A DNA stretch of 64,000 bases from Theristus sp. LFF4_11 (taxonomy: Eukaryota; Nematoda; Chromadorea; Monhysterida; Xyalidae). Each line of letters starts with the position of its first letter. Position 1 is the stretch's first letter. Of this stretch, positions 49,801-61,000 are shown piece by piece. Where the stretch lies: NCBI GenBank assembly GCA_030248135.1, contig JASANC010001365.1:1-64000 (forward strand), read 5' to 3'. A program made the position numbers and the translations under genes. The notes below the pieces were generated by a model. It was not told the origin of the DNA and searched no databases. It saw nothing but the letters and a program-made list of their open reading frames with translations.

Positions 49801-51198
49801 ACACCGCACGGCAGAAAGTGCACCACTGTACACATCGTCATACAAGAGTAGGTGGAGCTGAAACCGCCCAGCATTCAAACGCTGATTGGCCACGTGCCGG
49901 CCGAATTCAGAAATGCGGGTGGAGTCGGTCAATCTCATCCCAACCATTCATGACGACAAAACAACAAAACAATAACAAGCAAAACCAATCGAACATCCAA
50001 GCAAACTTGAACCTGTCTATAACGAACACGGTGAATCCGGCGGGAATCTCCGGCTCTTCATTATTCTCGTCCGGTGGGAACAGCAGAGCTCGCAAATTCT
50101 CCGTGGCACCGCAATTGAACATCACCACGTGCTTCTGACCCTGCAAACATCGGGTTTGGGGCTGACATCACAAACACCCACACCGCATTCCCAATTGTGC
50201 CAAAATATGTTCTGCTTGTATCCCTTTTTTATTTCATTTTCCAATTTCTTTCCCTTATTTCTATCCCAGTCATCTTTTCTTTCGTGAGCTCTCTGAATTT
50301 TGCGAACAAGAAACTGCTTTGCTTAAACAAACATACTGTACAACCAACAACTGATGTTATTTTAACAACCGCAAAAAAGTGACAGATTCAAAACGAACAT
50401 AGTGAAACAAACGGTGCCATTTTAACAACCGACCTTGTCAATGTAATCGCCAACAGTGCGCTTGACGTCATCAGTGCTTCCAACGGACACCGTGGAATGA
50501 GATTTGTGCTCGACACGCAGTCCGTGCTGCATGGCATTGTTTTGTTCAAGTTTATAGAATTTTTATCACGGTTTCGGTTTACAATCGGAACGGCAATCTA
50601 GTATGAATTGGCTGCGTTTGAATTGGGCTGCTCACCGATTGGTCCGACGTGATGCAGCCGATCAGTATATCAGAATATGTTTTACTGTATCAAGACAGGA
50701 AAATCGATTTTTTGTAGCAAACCTACATCAGAAAAGATCAGTTTCAATGGAAAACTTTCACTTGGGAAACAGTTCACCCAGTTTGTCTGAACAAAAAACG
50801 AGTTGCACCGCTGGTAGCGGTGAGTGTGGGGTGGGCACATTAACCGAGGCGCGTTAGCAAAAAACGATGCTGAAGTAAAACGATTCCAAGTTTCATCCAA
50901 CTTTGCTCACCATCAAAATTTCGGCAGCGCAACACGCGTCCACATCGCGCGCCACCAAAACTAGGATGTGCTGAAACGTAAAAAACGCAATTTCTTCGAT
51001 AAAATTTAGAAAGCAGTGGTAGTTCTAGAAAACAGGCATTTCAAAAGCGTCATTCATGAAGTACTATTAAGTGGCGCATGGCGCTATGACCAGTCACTAA
51101 ACACTGCTTCATGAATGCCCCTCAACTCCGCAAAAACTCACGTCTGCCTGCGCAACAAGCACATCGTAGAACTCAGACTTCAACCCACGAATAATCAT
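43879..51198 (-). CDS. CDC45: CDC45, replication-fork helicase cofactor, 18 exons
   Basis: CDC45 joins MCM2-7 and GINS in the CMG replicative helicase at activated origins. Exons (minus, 5' to 3'): 51142-51198, 50911-50970, 50434-50526, 50013-50140, 49420-49531, 48998-49056, 48860-48908, 48673-48734, 48159-48311, 47590-47721, 47196-47294, 46719-46839, 46382-46428, 46044-46182, 45529-45609, 45233-45375, 44472-44548, 43879-44066. They sum to exactly 1800 nt, giving 599 residues (human about 566). Recognisable blocks: SEFYDVLVAQ at the N-terminus, VARDVDACCAAEIL (inactive DHH-type core), DNVYDPTFIRVLVLP, FYRHWSLSDSAKHC, LLKFFADIG, QLYHGIELYKSYL, VLSRPIAIVNFA and the C-terminal VVRLRTVDRCRFM. The acidic linker after the DHH part is much shorter than in vertebrates. 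The tail beyond the family core (KAKTKRIDIDESLSEL..) is extended. It lies 496 bp downstream of ORC3 on the same strand. Confidence 0.95.
44869..45100 (+). mobile_element. Dispersed element with two TGACGTCA sites, copy 2
   Basis: Starts CTATTGTGGATTTATTCAAA and ends GACACGTTTAAAAAAATAG. TGACGTCA is at 44905-44912 and 45065-45072. It lies in the CDC45 intron between exons at 44548 and 45233. Confidence 0.9.
48028..48122. mobile_element. CATTCATGAAGCAG hairpin MITE, copy 6
   Basis: The ends TAAAGCGGCATTCATGAAGC and GAATGTCCCTTTA make this one of the most complete copies (95 bp). It lies in a CDC45 intron about 36 nt past the donor of the exon with edge 48159. Confidence 0.9.
51043..51123. mobile_element. 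CATTCATGAAGCAG hairpin MITE, copy 7
   Basis: A more diverged ~80-bp copy in CDC45 intron 1. Its near end is about 18 nt from the exon 1 edge (51142). Confidence 0.8.
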
Positions 51199-51694
51199 CG
51201 CGATGAAAATTGAAATTCACAATTTTCGAATATTTTTGAACAAGTAATAATAACTTATTTACGGAAGCCACAAAATAATTGACTCTTCATTGTCGTTTGT
51301 CAATCTCAGCTATCAGTCGTACAGTTGCTGGAAAACAATCCAGTCAAAACTTGTAAAATACATAAGTGAACATATTGAGAAAGGCCCATTTCAGTCAGAG
51401 CCCGGTGAAAATCATCCAGTCACAAAATCAATTTACCCGCCACTCCACAAATCATTTCCTTTTATCTCTCCGAGTTCAAAAAACTCTAAGTTTGAAGCCT
51501 TGAACATCGCCCTGAGAAATTGAAAAAACAAACAACAAAGCACCAAAAAACACTGAGATCAAAAAAGTGAGACCAATTATTCTTTTCACTCCTGTTGAAA
51601 ATCACCCAATCCTGCAACCGTGGGCAAATACAGTTTCTGAGATCAACTTCAAAACAAAATCGACCTAACCACAACAAATCACTTTTCTCAAGTG
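51199..51694 (-). promoter_or_regulatory. ORC3-CDC45 intercistronic region with a candidate splice acceptor
   Basis: This is the 496-nt gap between the ORC3 stop and the CDC45 ATG. On the minus strand a U-rich acceptor TTTTTTCAATTTCTCAG ends at 51512, about 165 nt after the ORC3 stop and 310 nt before the CDC45 ATG. It could be a trans-splice acceptor, as in nematode operons, or the end of a 5'UTR intron. No AATAAA is seen on the minus strand between the ORC3 stop and this site. Confidence 0.35.
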
Positions 51695-54600
51695 CTACTC
51701 CTGTTGAACAGCGCTCACTCCAGCAACGGTGGGCATGTACAGTTTCTGCACGGCATCCACCCGCTGCGCACCGGCCGGCCGTATGCAGCCGCAGAATTCC
51801 AGTTCGCCAACGGCACACATGAAACGAGCCGCGAGCAGGTCGGAATCAGCGTGTCGCTTCAGCGTCGCTTCCATTTCTCCGTCTTCTTGTTCGTCGTCGT
51901 CATCATCCGCTTCCAGTTCCAGATTTTGCGTGCTTGTATTCGACTCGGTTGAGTTGGTTTGAAGCGCTGAAGATTTTTGAACGAGTCACAGAGAGCTCAG
52001 ATAAGAATCATAGCGTGACGAAAATTCAACCCTGTCAAAAAAGGATTGGTGCTAATTCCGCATTCGCCAGCTAAAACAAAAGTCCACCAGAACCTATACT
52101 GCGTTTCAGAGCTGCGTGCAGACTGTCGGAGCGCGAAATTCAATCGTCTGTGCCGATATAATAGTCTTGAAAATCAATTAACACATGAATATGTGATCTT
52201 TTATTTTGGTCACGAGATGCGCGCATAGATAGGAGAACAGTATGACGCGGGAACTCAAAATTGACAAAGTGATCCGAGTCCCCTAAATAGGGCCCAGTCA
52301 CTTAAGCGACTAATTGTCACATAAAGATTGAAACTAAGTTTCCTTTCACGTCTGCAAACCCGTTGAGTTGTAGAACTTAAAAAATTGATAAAACCCGAAC
52401 GCACCTCTGCAGCGCAGTATAGAACCCAACCCAACACAAAAACCCTCAAAGCAGCACCATTTTTCTGCCAGTGCGGTGCACAGACGCGCCAATGCTTGTA
52501 CCAGTCGTTCAACGTCACCGTCGGCCTCCTTGCGCCCGGTTTCCCCTCGCACAGCGTGCACAGGACGCGCAGCGCGAGGGCGGAGTCGCTCGTCCATTCA
52601 GTGTCACCACGCTCGGTGGTTGCTGTCGAATCAGCGCAGCGAACATAGCTGAAGGGTTTCGAGACAGTCGGTGAGAGAATTTGTAATACCTGGGTGGCAA
52701 AGGTATCGTTCAAATCGTTCGCATTCCCTTCGCTTACATTGCCGCCACACGGTGCACATTTTTTTGTGTGCCACAGGAAAACAAGTTTCGCCGTGCGTGT
52801 GACGGCCCGACCAATACACCCAGATCGTCGCATACCGCCGTGGATGGAACTTACTGAGCAAGAATAGCCTGATTGCAGCTTTACAGTAGAAAATAGGTGA
52901 AAAAGCAAAAAGAAACGACACATATTTCACTGCGACCAATTCGAGTCCACTGCACTGATTGATTGCGCTGCATGCTCTCCGCAAGAAATCAGGACGCGAG
53001 CGCGCCAATTCAAAAGCAGCTGCACCGAAACGTCCCCATCCCCAACAACCACCTTGCCGAATCGAACACGGCCCGATCAAACGCCTGTCTCGTCGGTGCG
53101 GTCAGCAGTTGCAGCACGTCTGCTGGTGCACCGACGCAGAACGCCTCGTGCAACGGCAGCTCCGTGACGTCGCCGCAGTACATTTCACTGGTGCTCAGCC
53201 ACCATCTGAATGGGGAGTTGTTATGAATGACATCTGGATGAGTAGGAGTTTGTGCTGGGTTGACCTTGATTGACGGTTTTGGAGACTGATCCTGAGATGA
53301 TTGCCGTGGCGTATTTACATTTTCCGATTTCATCGCGCCTGTTGCACACTGGATCTATCGCCGATGCATCTCGCTTTTTCACAAAAAAACCTGATTAGTT
53401 TCCGCGTGAAGATGCCACACTACAATTCACAACGCATTAGAATTTTTGGCCACTATCCCAAAATTATCGATCTTTCGCTTTCTTGACAACTCCAAAGCGA
53501 CCTCAAGCACTTCTGCCGCAGCTTCGCCACCGGATCGTTGATCTCAGCGGCGCGCATGCTTCTCTCGAGTTCATCTTTCAGCGTATGCCAACTCTGGCGG
53601 GGACGTGCGCGTAAATCACGAGTAGCTGGCGTTGCCGGACTGGCCGTGATTGGCTGTGAAACAAATGTTGGCATTTTAAAACTGAAAAAACAGGTATTAA
53701 TTTGAACATTGGAATTCTGATAAAATTCATAATTCAGCATTATTCACCCATTGAATCTGAAATCGATGTTACGATCAGAAAAATCATTGTGAAACGCCTA
53801 TCACGCTCGCACAGACAAGCAGAGTTGATCAACCTCAGAAACTCGTTTCTCTGTTCATGCTCGAAAACCACAATCGACCAACCGAAATCACCCGATTGCG
53901 CTGTTGCTGTTGCAGCTCACAGATTCCACCCAGCAGCGCATTCAACTGTCGCAGGGTGCCTTCAAACCACGGACATGCATTGTTGAGCAGCGTTTGGTGA
54001 ATCAGCCGCATTGTTGCTTCTAGATCGGGCAGCTTGTACATCGGCCAGAGACGGGACACCCGTTGCACGTAGTCGGTGTAGCTGCAAGTTTTCTGACTGA
54101 AACTTTTTACCCAATTTACCCAACTTTTTTGGAAATTTACCCGGATCGTGTCAGAATACGCTCGTAAAACTCGACCAAATCAAGTCGCTCGGACGTCATG
54201 TGAATGAACTGAAATTTTTTTTGAACTTTTCAAAATCTGCAAAACATTTTGATTCACGTGAACTAATAGTTGGCTGAATTATGCGATTGCATGCTGATTG
54301 GCCGCAGTCAGCATGAATAGAACCAATCAGCATTCAGCGTGTTGCGATTCGTTGGATGCGATGCAACAATTGCTGTTCGTTTCAAAAAGCGACTCACCAC
54401 TTTGTGCATAGTCAGCAACATTCCACCGAACGTCTCATTGTATTCGTGCAGTTCATGCAGCCAACCAATAGTTTTCTTGCATAACTTTTCGATAGAAATC
54501 TCGTCAACTGTCTCATCCTGAAAGAAATTTTAGAACATCGTTTGAAAAAAAGGTCAAAACAAAGATGACGCACAAAATTTTTCTTGAATTCAATTCCAGC

Positions 54601-56700
54601 AAACAGATTGGCGGGATAGACCAATGACAATCAATTTGCCAAGTTCCATGGCAACGCCCAATCCAACCAACAAGCTCACTAACGAATAAAGAAAATATCA
54701 TGTAAGTATCAACAGTTTCATCGTGCTTGTCTGGTGTGAGTGCTTGGCTGAGATAAAATATCAACAAGTGAAATCCCATAATCACCAACCCATCACAACC
54801 CACCTCTTCCTCTTTCAATTTCTGTGCAGCAGACGGTGACTGGTGAATCAACGCGCGAATCTTCCGCTCAGTCAACCAATCAACGCGCGCCTTCGACTCT
54901 TCCAACGGACAAACAAAATACGACAGCGGAATGGTGCGAAAATGCCAGTTTACAACAAGTGACAGTGAATTGAAGAAATCATCTAGGGAGTGAGTGTCGT
55001 TGTGGAAACGACCGCGGAGCCATGTGAACAGCGATGGAGACAGTCGAATGCACAGCGGGTCGGAGTTCTGAAGGAAAAGGTCTGAAATCTGATCAATTTT
55101 TTTCATCGTACAACTGAACAACAGACCAATTTTTTAGTCAGAGAACGCACAGATTTCACTGCCCAATTTATCTCACGCAAATGATTCGCAAAAAGTAGAC
55201 GAATCTAAAGTACAGAATGGGCGCTCTACTCGACGGCGTTTCCTCTGTGCTTTTCTGGGTTATTCCTAGCAAAAATACCGCCCAATACACCGAGCAAGCC
55301 AGTGCCAGCGCCAACCTTCGCCGGTTGAATGAACATCAGTCGTATCACTTGTTTGTACAGCGTCTCAATCGACCGCAACTCCACCACGGTCGGTTGACAG
55401 CGCGCGAGCGTGTCCATGCTGAGTAGACTGACCAATGACCGACGAGCACCAATCAGCATTCGAGCAACGTTTGCGCGACGACAACAGAACGAGACGACGG
55501 ACTCGAAATGCTCGCGGCACCAACTGTCGGCGTCGTCGATTTGCACGAGCAACTGTGAAAACGTGCGGTTTGGATTTCAATTGTGAAGCGTTCACTGGAC
55601 CTCTGAACAATCCGATAGATCTGGGACCAGTTTGATAAAAGTCTAGTAGTTCAATAGTGATATGTGATACACCACTGAGCTGCCCGTCATGAAAAGATTT
55701 TTTTCTGGTAAAATAATTTACCAACGTCTGCTATACAACGAGATGTGCTGAAATGAAACGTGTTGTCTCGTAATTCATTCAGGCACTATCAGGAGAATGG
55801 TGCACAATTAAGCCTTCTATAAAAAAACTGGTCCCGGGCGATTGGCTGTTGATAGCAATTCATTTCATTGCAGCAGCCGATAGAGAGACTTATTGTTCTC
55901 AAAAAATGAAAATTACAATATTACATTGCATTGTAACCTGTTTTACGGGCGCATTTTCACTGTCGTTTTCTTCGTCGCCACGCGCACGCGTGGATTTTCT
56001 GCCGATCGATCGTTTTGCTTGCGATTTCGATTCGGTGGTAGAGGCCGTTTCGTCGTTGCATGCGCTGAACTGCACCTTCTGCGAAACAGTTTCGAGCTTC
56101 AAAAGATAGACCCGGACGAATCGAATCAGAAACAAGACAACGCAAAAAAATTGTCATGTCACACGAAAAAAAGCAACTCGAGACCTGCAACAACTGCTCC
56201 AGCGTGTTCGCGATCGATCCGCCCGGAAATGTCGTGAACCGGACAAACTCCACGTTTCCATCATTTCGATCCGCCTCGACTGCCATTTTCGCTCGTTCGA
56301 ACAGCTTCTCAAAGAAGCCGTCGTGGTCCGAGACGTTCTCATGAACGTTCACAATGAAAACGGGCAGCAAATCGTGCGGCTTTGTGTCGACAGTCATGAA
56401 AGCGTCCAGTTTTTCGCGCACCGCCGTTTCGTGCTCGTCTCGCCATCGGTCATAGTTGACGCGAAAATCGGCGATGTAACTTTGGCAGGTTTCTAAGCGC
56501 TTCTTAAGACATGTATCAATATCCGCGGTGGACAGTTCATTTTTCATTGCCATTTCACTCTTTTTCGCGGCTTTCGAGTGTCGTTTACTCTTCGTGACGA
56601 CGACGCTGTTTGCTGATGCGGGTGAGTTTCGACGATTCGCGATTGCTGTTGCTAATCGACCGAAACATCGCTGGTGGGGACTGGCGTGACAAGCGCTCAT
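51695..56700 (-). CDS. ORC3: ORC3, origin recognition complex subunit 3, ~10 exons
   Basis: Subunit 3 of the origin recognition complex, which marks replication origins and loads MCM2-7. Exons (minus, 5' to 3'): 56185-56700, 55316-55552, 54804-55067, 54398-54517, 54141-54208, 53892-54081, 53502-53653, 53053-53205, 52405-52648, 51695-51943; the total is 2193 nt, about 730 residues (human about 711). Matching blocks: the N-terminal KNELSTADID..TCQSYIADF helix region, PVFIVNVHENVSDHDGFFEK, FPGGSIANTLEQLLQ, LLVQIDDADSW (AAA+-like core), YFVCPLEESKARVDWL, ELPLHEAFCVGAPADVLQLL, RPTVTLNDWYKHW (winged-helix part) and the terminal MCAVGELEFCGCIRPA, which matches the family C-terminus. The spacer before the AAA+ core is shorter than in vertebrates. 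The last intron has two workable splice choices, so 5-10 residues there are uncertain. Confidence 0.93.
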
Positions 56701-57531
56701 GATAGCTTTATTACAGCTGCAAATTTTTGCTGCTGGTTGAATTTATGGCCGCTCTGCTGAAATTGGATTTAACAAAATAGAGGATGAAATACGGTCTGTT
56801 CTCTTGATCTTGTTGACCCGCCGAAAAGAAACTGCCCTTGAGATGAGATCACAGCGCAATGGCAAACGGTAGTCGCATGGGTCAGCGTTTGAGTGCTATT
56901 GCCAACTGCGACTCTTCAACCGCTGAACAACAACCTCTGCTTCAATTCGCCGAACTTCAGAGTTTTAGTACTAAAACCGTAACTGCACCGGTGCAGGTAG
57001 CTCCGAAATCCCAGATAGAAATTGGTACCTTCATCCGATAGGACCAGTCAACATTGTTCAATAACAACTGATTACTTGAGCTATAACGATTCAACGTTTA
57101 TCGTACAAAAGTAGTGATACGATGCCGAAGCATCGAAATAGGTAATACCCGTTGGTACAAAATACAATGAAACAATCAATAACATCACGCATTCACCACC
57201 ACACGAACAACACGATGAACTGACTGAGCTGACTGAGTGAGCTGAGATTCTGAGAATTTGAATTGATTGAAAGAAGTTGAACTTCGAAGATGTTACAAAT
57301 CAACAGATCCAAAAAATTTGAATAACTTTCAAAAATATGCAACATCCAATGTATTAGAGATTGTCGCCTTTTCCTTGTAGTTTCAGGCTGTTTGATTTGG
57401 CAAACGCGCAGACCATTAGACAAGGAACAAGACATGGTTTGGTTTGCTTTGCGGTTGTTTTTGTTTTGTTTTGTTCGTTAACAAAATCTGAATCGCGTGG
57501 TTTCGTTTCGTTGTTTTAAAAGACGACAAAA
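56701..57531. promoter_or_regulatory. Divergent ORC3/ubiquilin promoter region
   Basis: 831 bp separate the ORC3 ATG (minus) from the ubiquilin ATG (plus), so this is a candidate bidirectional promoter. A 60-residue open frame at 56859-57041 (+) has no family resemblance. The 27-bp left arm of an inverted repeat lies at 57087-57113. No TATA box at a convincing distance was seen. Confidence 0.4.
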
Positions 57532-58066
57532 ATGGTAATCGTTCGATTGTGGGCTGCCGCTGTTGTTTCGTCAGCTCCAGCGGATTTCAAGAAGCAAATG
57601 GAATTTCCAGCTGAAATGCGGGTTGATGAAGTTTTGAAAAAAATCGGCGAGCAACTGGGCGATGACAAAATTGATGTCGAGAATTTGGGTGCGTTCATTG
57701 TGATTGTGTTTAAAAGAGCTACAAAAGGCCTGTTTAACGATCTTCTGGCGGGACAACAGAACACCGTTCCATCTCCATGTCATGTACATTCACATTTTGT
57801 GTCCAAATGTGTTTGAGTTGGATCGGATGTTCAGTTTATCATCGCTGTCGCTTTTGTACGGTGTGTAGGCGGCAGTGGTAACGTATGAACTTCAACAACA
57901 GAATTCACAACGTTCCAAGTAAAACGTATTTTTATGTCGAAGGCCATTCCCCAAATCTCCGAAACGCCTGGCTTCAGTGCGCGCAGTGCTTGAATGGGTC
58001 TTTATGTGTTGGATTGTATATCATATACACATCATTGTATACTTTTGTACGATAAACGTTGAATCG
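57087..58066. repeat. Perfect 27-bp inverted repeat flanking ubiquilin exon 1
   Basis: CGATTCAACGTTTATCGTAC at the start of 57087-57113 is the exact complement of the end of 58040-58066; all 27 bases match. The pair brackets about 0.93 kb that contains the first ubiquilin exon and start codon. It may be two solo copies of one element in opposite orientation. Confidence 0.85.
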
Positions 58067-61000
58067 TTGAATCGTATGATGTGGCGTAGCGTAATGTGTG
58101 TAATGGTAACCCGTATCTTTACTTAATGGTGGGTGACGCATGAAAATGCAGTCCTTTTGTTGTTCAATAGCACAGACCCACTGTGGAAATTGAACGAAAC
58201 GATTTCAATTCAAGTTTGTCTTTCTCGCACCTCCAGATCTTCGTTTCCGCGGCAAAAGGCTGCCGAAAGATCAGCCACTGTCCAGCCTCAGCGACGATGG
58301 TTTGACGGAGCACAGCGTTTGCGTTCTCGTGTTTACGCCGACGCTGGAGCGCAAAGAGCCGAGGCAGGCGCCGCCGTTGGACACGGAGATCCACAACATC
58401 GTGACGAGTTTTCAAGCGGCCATGCAAGATCCGCAGCACCAGGAATTCGTGCGTTTTGGTTTGGAGGTTTTTGGCCTTGAAGCTGTCACGCTTCTTCACG
58501 TATGTCATCGTGAATGTGGTCAGCTGGTTTTGTAACCTTGTTGCCGGGCTTTCAGGAGTTTTCAGAAGAAAGAAACTATCAATCAGTCGTCAAGAGTAAG
58601 ACAAGTCAACCGAACAATCTAATCAGGTGTTGCAAATACAGCGGCAGCAGTGTTGTGTGGAAAGTTCTGCGCATTTCAAGCAGATCAACATCTACAGAAA
58701 CAGAAGATGGATGGGCTCATCTGTTAAAAGCTCATCTTGTTGTGGACTGAAACTTTTTTCACAGATCTTCCGCGTGCTCGCCAATCATGATCTCGTGAGC
58801 AGCTTGATCTCAACCACTCCGACGCTCGCAAATGATTTGACTGCGCAAAGTTGGTCGGCTGTTGAATGTTTTCAGTTGATTGACAAATCCACCAGATACT
58901 GAAGGTTCTCTGCAATTTGGTCTCAATCAGTCAGTCAGTTTTATTCTGCAGTGCATGGCATAATACCAGAGAAGTGTATGACACCATGAGTAGGCAAGCC
59001 AAACCAAACGTCAGAACACATTTGAGTCGCAGCAATAAACGAAAAGATAATACTTGATATTCATTCTCAGAATTGATTCGCGACCCGTTCCTGCTGATAA
59101 ACGCGCTGACGAGCGAGAACGTCAAGAGGTACGTTCAATTTTTCGTTGGTTTTCAGCAGAAACTTATGAAACACGTTTTCTGAGCTACTTCATTGTCGGA
59201 TTTGCGCATTAGTTGCCTGCTATTGAAAAAAAACCAAGACACAGTTCGGTGAAAAGCGAATCTCGCCAGACAATATTTGACGATTTGAGCAGTTTAAAAA
59301 TGAACTTCGCTGATTTTTTGCTGTCAGCATCTTCACGTCACACCCGTCGCTGGTGGAGGCGAGCCACCAAATCCTTTCATCGATGCACGCGGAGGCTGCC
59401 AAGGCCGGTCCATCGTTTGTGTTCGGAGAGGAGGACGGCGAAAATCGGGTTGGTATGATTACAAAGTTTTGGTTTTCTCAGATTCATTTTCGAGTTAGCG
59501 ATTTTCTCGTTTCATTCGAGATTTGCGTTCGCTGATTGGTCGATTGGCCTGGACTCAGGACGTAGCCAATCAGCTTAGTGGGATTGACTATGTCTACAGT
59601 CAAACTCTACTGTTGTCTTCTATAAGTGAAGTTTCAGCGATGTCGAAGCGTAACTGTTTTTTATGAATTTAAAACGTCTTGCACATAAGAACGGTATGAC
59701 TAGCGCTCGATGGCCAAAAAATGGAATTTTGACATTTTGGGCTAAAACTATCCTACTAAGTGTCCTGAGTAAGCGCACAAAATTTTTCGGCCAAAGACCC
59801 ACCCTATCCCGAGTTATGGACATTTTATGTGTTGGCCGACGGGCGCCGGTGACTCCGGCGACCGATCACCGAATTGCATTTTTTGGGCTTTTGAAGCAAT
59901 TTTACGCAAATCCGAGGTGACCACGTGAAAGAGGAGAACAAACTGAATCAGATCCACTATTTTTTGACTAAATTTAGCAAATTTTTAGTTCTGCCCTGAA
60001 ATTCTGGCGTGTACGACAGATATTTAAAAAAAACGCCCGGCTCTAACGGTTTCAGATAATTTCACAATAACAGAAAGATAGCCCAAATTCTGGGCTTTAC
60101 GGTGATGCCAAAATCGTGCCCCGTTATTGTTTTTTTGCCGTTTTAAAATAGTTTTCCGCCGGCCTGGTGGCCAAAAATGTCGAAAAAACGGCCTTTTTGC
60201 CATATTTTCCTGACTCTTGTCTGCCAGGGTCAACGCATTCTGCTCGAAACTTGCTGACGTGACCTTCTGCGGTACTCTTAGTAAGTTTGATTTTTTAAAT
60301 GACCCAATGGAAACTTCATCCAAGCAAAAATATGGCTGTTTTTCGACCGATTTTAGCCGAAAATTAAGTGACTACCGGATGACTATTGTGGATTTATTCA
60401 AACGTGTCCGGACTAACGTGACGTCATTTTATTTAAAAACGCCCGTTTGTCAAAGTACAGGCACTAAAATTTCAGTTTGGTGTGACTGATTCGACATTCA
60501 CCATTTGTTTACGGGAAGAAATCGGCTAAATGGATAGTCTGGTTTGCTGTGAACGATAAGCGCATGTTAGGCGGCACATGACGTCATTTCAGTGGGACAC
60601 GTTTAAAAAAATAGGCCATAGTATGCTTATAAATAAAGCTTATTTTTATTTATTTTTTTATAAAACAGTTTATTTATAAGCATACTAGTCATCTGTTAGG
60701 GATGAACTCAGTGGGTACCATTTCTAGACAGAGATGTATCCTAGTTCCAAAAATAAAAACCATGTTCACAGTTTTGGGTACCAGTGATAACAAACCGGGA
60801 TTTTTGCAACTGAAACTGATAACCGATAACAAACTCAAATCCATATGCAAAATGCCATTTTGGTCGTTTTTTGCCACAACGGGTACAAACTAAGCACAGT
60901 TTAGAGGCAGATATGCAACCTAACTTGCTGCAACTTTGATAATGTTCATGGTTTTCAGGATCGGTGGCAACAGACGAGCACTCTCGGCAACCACGTGAAT

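Noticed and set aside
52649..52700. Alternative start of an ORC3 exon at an acceptor near 52700
   Set aside because: From that acceptor the exon is read in a frame that stops before the conserved NDWYKHW block. The acceptor before 52648 restores the frame.
56859..57041. 60-codon plus-strand open frame between ORC3 and ubiquilin
   Set aside because: It cannot be joined in phase to ubiquilin exon 1 (which has its own ATG and UBL start) and has no recognisable domain.
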